From positions 6,138,001 to 6,202,000 of the forward strand of contig NC_133296.1 of assembly GCF_005239225.2 (NCBI RefSeq): a stretch of DNA of 64,000 nucleotides, given 5' to 3'. Made by a program: the position numbers and the translations under genes. Origin of the DNA: Populus alba (Eukaryota > Streptophyta > Magnoliopsida > Malpighiales > Salicaceae). This document shows positions 37,320-48,636 of this stretch, one piece after another. The notes below the pieces were generated by a model. The model did not search any database. It was not told where the DNA came from and worked only from the letters and a program-made list of their open reading frames with translations. Position 1 is the stretch's first letter. Each line of letters starts with the position of its first letter.

Positions 37320-37890
37320 ATATCCTAATTCTATCGCACGTGTGCGGCGTTGAGATGATCTTCCTTTCGGACTAGGAATCTATCTATTGATGGGGAAAAT
37401 AACAAGAAATTTTTGTTTCTTATTAGAAAAGGGGATATAATCGCCACATAATATTTTGGTCATTAGCAATCTTAACTGATCTTAGAGTTTAGATAATAAG
37501 ACTGGTTGTGTAATATCCCACATCAGCAGATGAGAACTTGGGGGAGGGCCTTATATGAGCATGCTCACCTTGACTAACAAGACGTGTTTTGGAGCCATGC
37601 ATGGCTGCCAAGAACAAATCCATGAGGCTCATGGGCCAAAACAGATAATATCTTGCTAGTGGGGTGTTACAGGTTGTGTATAGAGAGGACGTATCACCCG
37701 TAGTACAACTTAAGGTAAGCTGTATTGCTTGTTTGTTTGTATAAACTAAGGTATTGTTATTTTTTCTAGCCGTTGGTCTGTCTAAGGTTTTAAAAAAGTT
37801 GTCATCGGTAATGAGATTCTTATCTTATCACGTTAAAGCCTAGTCATTTTAGAGTCAAAACATATTTTTGTATTTTTTAGGAATACATCT
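37320..37890 (-). mobile_element. Inverted copy of a gypsy-like LTR/leader segment
   Basis: Read on the minus strand this region aligns, with gaps, to 39940-40330 on the plus strand: AGGCTTTAACGTGATAAG versus AGGATTTAACCCGATAAGG; CAATACAGCTTACCTTA versus CAATGCAGCTTACCTTA; GGGTGATACGTCC versus GGGTGATGTATCT; CTAATGACCAAAATATTATG versus CTAGTGACCATAATACTAGA, each followed by TGGCGA. The 163-bp solo LTR at 37509-37671 interrupts it. Type (gypsy) is inferred from the style of the sequence, since no pol is present. Confidence 0.55.
37509..37671 (+). mobile_element. 163-bp solo LTR with 5-bp target duplication
   Basis: Starts TGTAATATCCCACATC and ends GGGGTGTTACA, i.e. TGTAA...TTACA ends, flanked on both sides by GGTTG (37504-37508 and 37672-37676). 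The size, TG..CA ends and exact 5-bp duplication fit a solo LTR of a small retrotransposon (TRIM-sized). It has no internal PBS. Confidence 0.8.
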
Positions 37891-38821
37891 TATGTATATA
37901 TTTATAATCCTTGATATTTAGACAAACAAAATAATTTTTTTGATATTTTTAAAATGTAGACCAAGTTCTCATGGGTTTAATAAAATTAAGTTTGAGAGCC
38001 TAATTTAGGCTTAATTGAGAAGATTGAAATTTTAAGAGACCAAATTTAATTTTTACCAAGTTAATTGATTGAAATCAGGGGCCAAATTGCAAGAAAATTG
38101 AAGTTTTGGGGTCAATTAGGGGCTAAATTGAAGAAATTCGGAGCCAAGGACCAATTTGCAAAAAGGCACAAAAATTGAGGAGCTTAATTGACAAACATCC
38201 GGGGGTGAAATTTAAGAAATTGAAAGTTTGATGGTCAATTAGGGGTTAAATTGACAAATTCCAAGACCAAGGACCATATTGCAAAAGGTGTGTAAATACA
38301 GGGCTGCAATTAAAGTTCATCATGAGTTTAATTGTATTAAATCAAAAGTTTTGGGTCAATTAGGGGTTCCATTGAAAGAAATTGAAAGACTAGGGACTAA
38401 ATTAAAATGAGTAAAAATCCCTAATTTAGACCTAAAACGACGCTGTTTTTGATTTAAAAAAAAAAGAAGACCAGACGACGCGTCGTCTAGTCACTGTTCA
38501 TTGTGTTGTTGTTTTAACTGGATAAAGCTGGTTTGGTCGCTTACTTTGCAGGTGCATTTAATGCACCAAACATCCATCAAATTTAACCAAACTTGCACGA
38601 AAATGATCCTCTATAGTCACTCTACATCCCCATATGAATCTCTCAGTCTGAATGACAGCAAATCAGCACCGGCATCGGCCTAAGCATGACCTCTCAGGCA
38701 GCTTTTTATGCAGAATTGACAATTGAAGATGCCTACTTTGAGCCAACGGTTGGGATCCTTCCCAACAGAATCAAGGGCTGCAATTTTACCCAGGTATAAA
38801 CGAGATTACCCTCTTCCACCG

Positions 38822-38834
38822 CCTATAAATAGAG
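38822..38834 (+). promoter_or_regulatory. TATA box of the LTR-like segment
   Basis: CTATAAATAGAGG, a strong match to plant TATA boxes of the TATAAATA type, followed at ~50-130 bp by pyrimidine-rich leader sequence. Confidence 0.5.
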
Positions 38835-39939
38835 GCTCCGTTGATGACCTGAAGGAGGAGAAAATCAAATCCAAAATCGGAGAAAAACCAGTTATCTCCC
38901 CTGTTTTTTCTTCTTATTTTTCTGCCGTCTTTCCCTCTTTCCTTTCTCCTTCTCAGCCGTGCCTTCAGCCACCCCCACCGCTGTCACTACCAGTTGAACA
39001 ACCATCGTCTCCACCACACTTCTCCCTCCCCACTGGTGCTTCTCCTTTTTCCTCCACAACAGTAGCACCACCATTTTTGTTTTCTTCCTTCTCCAGCACC
39101 GGTAGCAGCAACATCAGTGTCGACCTCCACCTCCACAACCGGCTTGACCACCATAATTTCCATCAACCCAGCTCCTCATCAGTGGCAGAGCAGCCACCGT
39201 GACCTTCTCTCTCTTCTCATTCCGGCTTTTCTCTCCTTTATAACTTTTCTTCTTCCTCCCACAACCAACTCCAGCCACCATCACCTCAGCCGACGCCCCC
39301 TGAGCCACCGGCCGAACCACCTCATCACGACCGAGACCCCAACGCCAGGCAACTTTCTCCTCCCAGCATCGCCTCCTTCTTCTTCGTCGAGGCCGCTGCA
39401 TGCAGAATTCATTTCTGCATGCAGCGGTAGAATAATTAACTCTGCCATTGGGCCGGGCTAGTTTTGGCCTAGCCCAAATGGTTGGGCAGGTCTGGCCTAG
39501 CTCGGCCCCCCATTTTTTTTTGAAAAAAAATCCAAAAAATTCAAAAAACATTTTTTTTTTTTTATTTTCTAAAATATTTTTCTATCCATTTTGCATAATA
39601 TCGAGTTTTATATTTACATTATAAAATACAAATTCGGTATTAAAATACCTGGTTTTTCTTCGAAATATATTTTTTAAAAAATCAAAACATTTTCAAAAAA
39701 AAAAAAAATTTTGTTGCATACGCCTAAATCCTAAAATTTTTCCAAGCATATTTTTCATAAAAAAAAACAATTCTGACAATGGATATCGTGACCAATTTAC
39801 GATTATCCATTAGGATTTGACCAATATGTCAAAAATCTTTTTCTAATCAGTTTTGGGGTCCAAATGTAAACTTTAATATTTGTGGGGTGTAAAATTATAT
39901 GATAACGTACACTCTCAAGTATTAAAGATACAAAGTGTA

Positions 39940-40330
39940 AAAATGCGATGCTAAAGTTCAGATTTTAGAACGGTTAGGATTTAACCCGATAAGGTAGAGA
40001 CTCTCTCAGAAAGAGAGATTTGCCTAAAAGACCAACAAAAAACAATCAAATAACAATGCAGCTTACCTTAGGTAAGGTGCACTAGGGGTGATGTATCTTC
40101 CCTTTGCACAACTAGTCCTTTACTTAGACTTCGCAAACCATAGGTTCCTAGTGACCATAATACTAGATGGCGACTCCTAAACATTAATCATAATTTTATG
40201 ATTAAATAAATAAATAAAAACCTTTCCAACACACCACACCTCACACAGGAGGCACGACAAGAGAGCCTTCGCGGTCGCCAAACAACATCGCGACCCCCGC
40301 TAGGTGATCCCGACAGCACAAGGAACCAAA
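39940..40330 (+). mobile_element. Plus-strand partner of the inverted retroelement pair
   Basis: Aligns to the reverse complement of 37320-37890 (see that entry). Together they could form an imperfect hairpin with arms of a few hundred bases around a ~2-kb loop. Confidence 0.5.
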
Positions 40331-40420
40331 TTGATTCCCCACTAGCAGTGCCATAAATGGATCTAAGTAAAGGGGGCTTTACTACGTTGAAGTTTGATGT
40401 TTGCGCCTATTGTTTTCCTC

Positions 40421-43300
40421 ATAGTTGGTTGCTCCTACCAGTAGCTGTTTTGTGATGATTTGAGGGTTGTCTTAGAGATAGACTTTTCTGGCATGGAAAA
40501 TGGTTATTCATATGGTCTTTTAATGGTTAAAGCTTTGTATGATTTGGGGTCTATTTTAAGGTGTTTTGGTTGGAGTTTTCATAGATGAAAAGTTTGTTTA
40601 TGGCAGTGTTCATCTCTTTCCAACCCCCATTGGGTTAGGGTTTTTTCTTTCTTTCTTAGAGGGGGGTTTTATAGGAGAAATGAGAAGGTCTTAGGGCTTA
40701 TAAATTAATGGGATCTCGACCCTTGATGTTGAAGAAAAATCCCAGCCATTTATTGGAGTTAAAGACAAAAGTTTGTCCTGTTTTGCAACTTACAAAGAGG
40801 GGACTAAGACTTTTTTTTCAGGAAGAACAATGTTGGGTAGTGTTTTTAGAAGAGAATCTACATGTGTTTTTTATGCTGTTAGAGATGTAATTTTAGTTTA
40901 GCGTCAGGTACAAATACCAATGTATGAGTTGACATAATATTTGTGTGTGATGGACACAAAATTGTCTTGCTTTGCATTTGATAAATGGGGCCAAGGCTGT
41001 TTTTGTAGGTAGAACAATGCTGGGTAGTATTTTTAAGAGAGGATCGACATGTGTTTTTGGTGCCATTAAAGCTGGAATTTCATATTAAAATAAAGTACAA
41101 ATACTAGAGTATAAGTTGAAATAAGATTTGTGCGGTATAATGATGAAGTAAGGGATAAATTAGGGATGAAAGGTGGGCACTTGAACATCCTTTTCTCTTT
41201 TTTAAATGAGAAGAAGATGGTGAATAGTGAAATTATAGTATTTTTCAATCTGGTCCTTGAACCTTTGGAATTTTGTAATGCAACCCCTTATCAGCCCTTA
41301 TCTTTTGGATTCCTTGCAATTTCACCCCTAGTCTTCTTCGATTGAACCTTTAAATTTATGTTCTTTTTACAAAGTGGTGATTGGTTTTGAAATTCTTCAA
41401 TTTGACCTCTAATTGACCTCCACATTTTGATTTTCTTGCAATTTTGTCCATGATTTCACCCAATTGAGCTTGAAAAAAGTTAAATATATCCTTTAAAATT
41501 TCAATGTTCTCAATTAAATTCAAATTATGCTTCCAAACTTAATTTTTCACCAATTAAGTCCCTAATAACATTAATTTGACCAATTAAAAGTTCAATTAAG
41601 TCTTTTCACTTAATTAATTCTTTTAATTGGACCTAGATTACTTCTTAAAATTAATCAAATATTTAATTAGGCCCTTGATTACATTAAATTGTCATATTAA
41701 AAGTCTAATTAAGTCTTTAAACTTAATTTTTATGCAAATTCATTTGATAATCATTTAATTTGATCATGAGTATGCATAATCCTTTAATTTTGAGTATAAT
41801 GGGGTACAATTGATCTTCTAGTTTTGTCTAAACCTCTAACATGGTTTCTTCATACATTTGAAAACTTTTTTAGCCTATTCTTGCCAGTCTTTTTCATTTT
41901 CATTTTTTAAAAAATTTGTTGTTGCTTTTTATTTTTTTTAAAAATTTTTTTGTTCTTATTTAAAAAAAAAGTTTAGAAGAAACCCAAAAATAAATTATAA
42001 CAGCAACCATGAAACAAAATCTTCGTGTGTTGATTTAGCTGTGGAAGTTTGTTACATAGTTTGGGGAGAGATTGGAAGAGGGTTGAAAACAATATCAATA
42101 GCTAGGTGACTTTTTCAGATTTCCAATTTGATTCTATTTGGGTTTTTTTATTATTATTTTATTATTTTTATTTTTTTTGTTATTGATTTTATAACTTCAC
42201 AGTAATTTTAGGGTTAATATTTTGAGGTTGCTGGTTTTAGGTTTCACAATATCAATAGTTTATTATATTATTGCAGTACCTCCCAAGATATTTTTAGAGG
42301 ATCTTATGGAGTTTGTTTCAATTATCTAAAAGTTTTTGGATCATTTGTCTTTGCTTGGTTCCTTCAAGTTTTCTTGCCTTTTTTTTTTCTTAGTTGCCCG
42401 AATATGTTTGGTTTACTTTTAAATATAATATGATAATATAAAACTTTAAAAATACACTTTTAAGTTTTAAGTACTTGTTACAAATTTATCCTTTAACCTT
42501 TTTGAATAAGTAAATCTTATTATTCTAAATACACAACATCCATTTGTTTCACTAAAGCAATACTAATTAAATGACTAAAAACTAAGTTATTTTATTTAAA
42601 TTTTACATGTCATTTTTTTTATATCCATGAAAAATTACCTATACTATTATTTGCATTTTGATTTTCAACATAAGTTTTAATATACGTGTAACCAAACACT
42701 TATTGTTTACTTTTAAAATAACAATAAAAAAATCATAACCAAATATTTATTAGCTTTTGTTAATAAAACTTTAATATCTAGCGCTTCTACATGCAGCAAC
42801 AATAATGTTTTAATTTATAAACCCAATAAGTCCAAACAGAGCCTTAGTCAACGAGTTTTTCAATAAAAAATGTCATATATGTTTGTTAAATTACCATCAT
42901 GAAATGTCATACCATCAATCTCACCATTTTGTTAATTATTATATTTAAGTCTAATATGTAATCTATTTTATTATAATTTCTTAACAAGATTATCAAATTA
43001 TTTATTTTTTCTTTTAATGGCCTAACATGATTTTAAATATTTTATTTGTTAAAATACCACGATAATTTTTTTCTTAACTTAAAATACTTATGATATTTTC
43101 TGATTATTTTAAATTATTCAAATTCTTGATTTTTTTAATTGCTTTTACTCTTAGTTAAAAAAATGGTACTAATAAAAAATATTTTTGATAAAAAATGTAT
43201 GAGTAAAAAGATTATATATATATTCAATATTTTTTTATTAGTAGCATATATTAGATTGCAAAACTACAAGTATAATAGAGCAAGTAGAAATTAGATTGAA
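40421..43300. other. Retroelement debris and A/T-rich spacer
   Basis: No gene seen. At 41250-41720 runs of caattaagtccctaata / ctaattgacctcc style words echo the plus-oriented LTR phrases at 38.1-38.4 kb, but as the complement, suggesting a reverse-oriented LTR fragment. A local near-duplication links 40800-40870 and 40985-41060 (cagga/taggtagaacaatg.tgggtagt). The rest to 43300 is simple A/T-rich DNA. Confidence 0.35.
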
Positions 43301-43390
43301 GCAGAAATTTGAATAAAAAAAGAAAAAGGAAAAATCGTGACAGATCTGTAAGTGTATTGTCTCTCCCCGTGCTTCCAGGGAGGACACCGT

Positions 43391-43472
43391 GGAGAGGAGA
43401 GGAGAGGAGAGGAGAGGAGAAATGGCGGTTGCAAGGGTCGAGTCATCGTGACAACAGGACAGGACAGGACAC
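43391..43472 (+). repeat. (GGAGA)6 and (ACAGG)4 pentamer repeats upstream of the ELMO gene
   Basis: Six perfect GGAGA units at 43391-43420 and, after 33 bp, about four ACAGG units at 43454-43472. They lie 350-430 bp upstream of the start codon, in or near the promoter/5' UTR. Confidence 0.9.
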
Positions 43473-43559
43473 CTTCTTCTTCGTCTTCCTCTTCTTCTCT
43501 TTTAAAGAATATAATTTCGGCAGTTTGTTATAAATAGGATAATAATAATAATAAAGAAT

Positions 43560-43804
43560 ATTGGTCATAAGCTTTCTTAACTGCGAGGTTTCCCTTCTTT
43601 TTATACGCTTTCCATTCCAAACTTCCCTTCCTTCCTTTATGCCAACACCTGCTGTGGTACGCTCTTTCTCTTCTCTTCCTTTTATTTTTATTTTTATTTC
43701 GCAGCAGTTACAGGCTTATTATTATTATTATTTTTTTTTTATAAAAATTGGGTTTAGGGTTTTTACATGTTTTATGTGATTTAATTTGATTTGATTAATT
43801 CTAG
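43560..43804 (+). other. 5' UTR exon and intron of ELMO gene
   Basis: A leader ending GCTGTG at 43656 is followed by gtacgc; the intron ends aattctag at 43804, 15 bp before the ATG. The transcription start is not determined. Confidence 0.45.
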
Positions 43805-43819
43805 GCTTAATTAATTAAA

Positions 43820-46800
43820 ATGGCGACAAGAACAATGAGAAGGAGACTACATCATGGTGACGTTGATGGAAAAAGGAACGACGAACTTTTTGATTCTTCT
43901 GAGGTTGATGGCTTAAGCGAACCTTTACTCGGCAATCACATTGATGATTCTTCTGTTCCCGTCAGTAGCCACCTTTTCTTTTCTTTTCTTTTATTTTAAT
44001 TGTTATGCTATTTAAGTAAAATTAAGAATTAAACTAATGTTATAGGTACCCATACTTGAAGATCTATGGGACGATGAACGGAGGAAGCAGCAAATTCACT
44101 GGACTTTTGTGTTTTCGCAATTGATTGCACAGTGGGCGCAATGGTTAGGTGTGTGGTATTTCTTTTTTCACTCTTTTTTCTGTCTTGCTTTTCTATGATT
44201 TATGGAGACTGTGTTGAGCAGCCTTGTTTTAGGAGAATGTATAGTATTGTTTCTTCTCAAATTGTGAATAGAACTGAAGTTGTTGCTCCTTTGTTTCATC
44301 TGTTCATACTTGGTAATGTATTTTTTGTTCCTTATAGAAACAATTTTTTGTATTACTAACCTAGCATTTATCATGAATTGTTTATTGAATTTTGTTGATG
44401 ATCAGCTGTTAGGCATGGCCATGTCATGTTTAGGAGGAAGTTTATTTATTTATTTATTTAAATTTCAAAAGTGTCAGAATCTTGTAAACAAGAATAATTC
44501 GGATCTAAAGCGTGGCAGGGCCTGCAAGCTTGTTTTGGCTTATTGGGATTTTCTGTAATCATTGCATTGTGAAGTTTAAGCTGGATATTTCTGCTTATTA
44601 GGCTCTCTCCATCTTTCTTCTGAAGGATAAATTCCTATTCATTGAAATTACTCTGCATGACCTTTGAGATTTAAAGGTCTTTGTGATCTTTGATTACATT
44701 GCAGATTGTTGTAGGTGACTGACAACTTTATGTTGGTTTCTGTAGCAAATATTGTGCTAGGTTCTGGATCACTTATTGCACGGCTTTTGCCTTTTTCTTC
44801 TCTCAGTCAAAATGGATCAAACAGGAAGCTTCTTCAACCTTCTCTTAGTCCTTTACAGGTATATATAGTTATCCGGATAATATCCATATATTCTAAAGCT
44901 ACTCATTTCACACGCTTGATAATTTTTTGAGCATCATGGATTTTCTTTTATTCTGTCCTCAGTGTGCTGTTTTGTCTAGAAACATAATAGTCTACATTTT
45001 TATGTTGTTTCTCTTGTGTATGCTTTCTGTTAAATCAAGTTAAACACTCTTTACCACATAGTTATATATAGTTCTGTCCAGTCAGTTTTTTCCTCTAAAC
45101 ACAACATTGTATGACATTCCTCCTAGATTGAAGTGCTGGATATGGTTGTGTGCATGTGGAGTATACCACCACAAACTGCTTAACTTGCTTTCTTCTTTTT
45201 AAAAAACATTTGTTGTCTTCTAATATGATCCTACAGGAAAACTATCAAATGTTGCACTTTCCTCTAATATCTTCATATTTTGCAAGCATTATCAATTTAC
45301 GTACTCTTTTAAGCTATACATGTGGAATCTTGTCTTTGTATTTTCAGATTTTGATATTTTACAATGACGTGGCCATTTTTCTTTGAATTCAATCAATTTT
45401 ATGCATTGTTATAGAAGAGCTTGGATTTTGATTCTGTAAATTGGCTTCTTTGAAGGAAACAAGACTTGGAGATCTTCAGCAAAGGTTGGGAGTTCCCTTT
45501 GATGGTTCTCAGGCAGTGCATCAAGTAAGTCTTCTTCTGTTTGTGATGTGCATCATGGGGATTATAATCTTTCGAATCATTCACGGCACATCAGTTTCCC
45601 AATTTTATTTACTTCTGGCCCCGCTTATTCTTAATTTATTTTCTGTTTAGTTGTTAACATTTAAGGGAATATATATGAAATCTGGATTTTAGTTTATTCA
45701 ATAAAAATGGATTGGAAATCATGCAGTTGAATTGCATTTGAAGTGCTGGATCATTTTTCTTTTACTTTGCAGGATGCACTTAAACAATTATGGAGGCTTG
45801 CTTACCCCGATAGAGAGCTCCCGTCTTTAAAGTCTGAGCTTTGGAAAGATATGGGTTGGCAAGGCTCAGACCCATCAACTGATTTTCGGTATGTAGAAGA
45901 TGTGTGGAAACTGGTTTTAGATGTGATATATACTCGGAATTATTCCTTTTAAAGTATACTTATGCAACTCTTTTCCATGATATTTGAAGGGGTGGAGGAT
46001 TTATATCATTGGAGAATCTGATTTTTTTTGCCAAGAAATATCCGGTTTGTCCTTAACTTTGAATGACATAGGTTAGGTATTATTTTCTTTCATGCAGTGT
46101 CTGATGCTATTTAAAGTGATTGATAAATGACCCATTCCATGTATTGTATACGAGTCTAACTCCATCAGCATGCACATGATATGATCATGTTTGTTGGGAA
46201 TGCATTCTGGCACTGGTTTTTTGTTTGAAGTCTGAAACTCTGAAGTACATACCTCAAAAAGAGTGCTCATCATTTCCAGATTCCAAACTGGATGTTATTC
46301 TTTAATAGTGAGAATGCTCATAGTCAATGGATTTGAGTTTCTACTGTAAACTATTCATATTTTGGGTATAGGTTCTAGTGTCCATCAATGGATTTGAGTT
46401 TGTACTGTAAACTAGTAACTGCTATCTGGCATCTGCCACAATGTGCATCTCAACATTTAGTATTGGCTGTTGGAAGGTGATCCTAACATTGTGATCTCTT
46501 GTTAAAAACTATGTTATTCAGTTTCATTGATAGTTGATAAGTGTGATTTTGATTTGTTTCTTTCCCGACATGTATGAGTTCTGCAAATGAGAGGCTGTGA
46601 AAAATGAAATTTAGTATGTATTGCCTCCCCATTCACTTTCTCTTATTTTTCTGTGTTGTTTCCTTTTCTGACTGTTGCATTTTATCCTTTCTCATATTAA
46701 AAGAAATTGTGGCCTCCTTTCGTTCTAATTTTTTTTGCATACCTGCGTGGAGAAATAATATTTGGTGCATGGTGTCTTGTATGCCTCTTTGTACATGTTT

Positions 46801-47918
46801 GGATGCTTGGGAATTCTAGCCTGCTCCTTATGTTTTATGGCCTTGAAAGGCATAAAAAATTGTGTTGTGTGTGTAGTCGTCAAGTGTTTGATTTTGGATG
46901 GTTCTTGAATGAAAAATATCCAAATGGCCATCATGCGTGATATGGGACTTCCTGGAAGTGCATACATTTTCTATAAAGGTTTTCTGGATTCTATGTGCTC
47001 TGAGGTGGCCATTACTTGTTGGTTCCATTTAACATGTTTGAGCTCCATAAGAAATTGTTGATTGAGCAAGCATGTTGCTTTTTCTTTGTGTGATGATTTG
47101 ATGTTGTGAAAATGATTTTGGTTGCTAGTTCTAAAACTGGCAGGCTTATTAATCTGCTCTTTGGTTGACAGGACTCATTCCAGAGATTGTTGAACAAAAG
47201 AGATGGAACTAGAGCTGAGTGGGAATATCCCTTTGCTGTGGCTGGGGTTAACATTTCTTTTATGTTGGCACAAATGTTGGATCTTCAGACAGGTAATTGA
47301 CATCTGAATTTAGGGGATATCTGATGTCTCTTTAATAGTTACACAGTTCTGGTAAGGCGACTTGATTAAATGCCAGTCAGCATTAGAGCAATGATATTCC
47401 CAACAATTTTGTGGGTTAATAATGAATTGCTAAGTTTTGTAATTTTCCTTGTACAGTTGTGATGCTCTCTATCTTCTTTCTTTCCTTTGCAAATTCAAAT
47501 GCTCCAACCATGGATTGAAAACTTGATGTAAAATTTCATTTGCAGGGAAGCCATCCACTCTGGCAGGAGTCAGATTCTTAGAACTACTAGCAGACGATGA
47601 AATGGCATTTGACAACCTTTATTGCATAGCATTTCAAATGATGGATGCTCAGTGGCTTGCGAAGCGGGCTTCATATATGGAATTTAATGTAAATTTGTTT
47701 TCAAAATCTTTCTGCTGTCCAATCATTTCATAAATAATTTTCAATTCAACTGTGATTCTATCTATCTGCTCCATGCAATCTTGCACACATTGTCTTATAT
47801 TTTTACCATTTTCCAGGATGTTTTGAAGTCTACAAGGACACAGTTAGAGCGGGAGCTTTCCCTTGAAGATGTCTACACCGTGAAAGATTTACCGGCATAC
47901 AATATGCTGATGGGATAA
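43820..47918 (+). CDS. ELMO/CED-12 domain protein
   Basis: Nine coding exons: 43820-43960, 44046-44148, 44746-44858, 45456-45524, 45773-45888, 45990-46044, 47172-47292, 47546-47688 and 47817-47918. Phases are consistent throughout, giving 320 aa, the usual size of plant ELMO-domain proteins. The ELMO domain covers most of residues ~105-305: ETRLGDLQQRLGVPFD, LKQLWRLAYPDRELPSLKSE, WKDMGWQGSDPSTDFRGGGF, SLENLIFFAKKYP, WEYPFAVAGVNISFMLAQML, FDNLYCIAFQMMDAQWLAK, ASYMEFNDVLKSTRTQLERE. In animals ELMO proteins work with DOCK exchange factors or as Arf-like GTPase activators; the plant role is poorly known, so a small-GTPase link is inference. The N-terminus is basic/acidic and not conserved. No membrane segment. 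The start follows a 5' UTR intron and is the first ATG of its exon. Confidence 0.93.
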
Positions 47919-48636
47919 TACAACAATACGGTGTGAAAATAAATAAAAAGTTTCCGTGTCCATCTGTGGAATTGATACATGTAGCGTTCCAATCAAATCT
48001 GTAAGAAGAAACCCTTTTTATTCATAATCATGAAAACCAATTACAGTTTCCAATAGCAACACTTTCCCCTCCTAATGGTACAACTTTGAATTGGATTACG
48101 CCATTCCTTCCAAACTGATACATGCAATGCTTCGTCTTGATGTCTGCTGGTTTTTCGCAGCAGCCCTATTTTCTTATGTCTCCTCGGATTACGATCATGG
48201 GTTGTAAACTTATTTCCTGCGATTATGTTATGTTAATATATGACTGGGATGAAGAGAACATAGATTTCATTGCAGAGCATTGTTATGGAAAAGTAATTTT
48301 GTCGCTTGAATGCTAAAACGTGATCTTCAGGAGATGAAAGTGCTTTGTGTTGCTCTCTATTAGTGTTCTTATGCCTTAAATTCAAGCAATAAGATGCTGG
48401 GTTTCAAAACAAGCTTGAGGGGCAGCCATTGCTAAGAAACAATGAAGAGAATTGCGATTAATTTGCTGAACTTGACTGCGTTATGGGTGATCGAGGTCAA
48501 GGAAGTGTGGCTATGCTCAACTCTTCCAAAATCAACGATTAAAGCAGGCATCCCATCACCATAATGGATGGTTGTTGCATGGACAAAGAGACTAAAGATG
48601 GGAAATGATAGGGTTCATCCATGCACTTTTTCTTGA
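47919..48636. other. ELMO 3' UTR and spacer
   Basis: Non-coding sequence between the ELMO stop and the last exon of the oppositely oriented MATE pseudogene. The two loci converge here. No further ORF with support. Confidence 0.5.

Larger units (their letters stand above)
37960..40420 (+). mobile_element. Gypsy-like long LTR and leader fragment
   Basis: Contains the repeating phrase style caattaggggctaaattg / aaggaccaatttgcaaaa at 38060-38400, a TATA-type box CTATAAATAGAGG at 38822-38834, then a pyrimidine-rich segment with a Pro/Ser-rich 159-codon ORF (38723-39202), a GC-rich patch (39280-39500) with gcctagcccaaatgg words, and a leader-like end at 40155-40330 (GATGGCGACTCC, GACCCCCGCTAGGTGATCCC). 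These are features of long LTRs of plant gypsy elements. No gag or pol was found to 43 kb, so the element is a fragment. The ORF is probably not a cellular gene. Confidence 0.45.

Noticed and set aside
37509..37671. 5S-rRNA-bearing Cassandra LTR
   Set aside because: Termini look similar to Cassandra, but no 5S rRNA-like block is present and it is too short.
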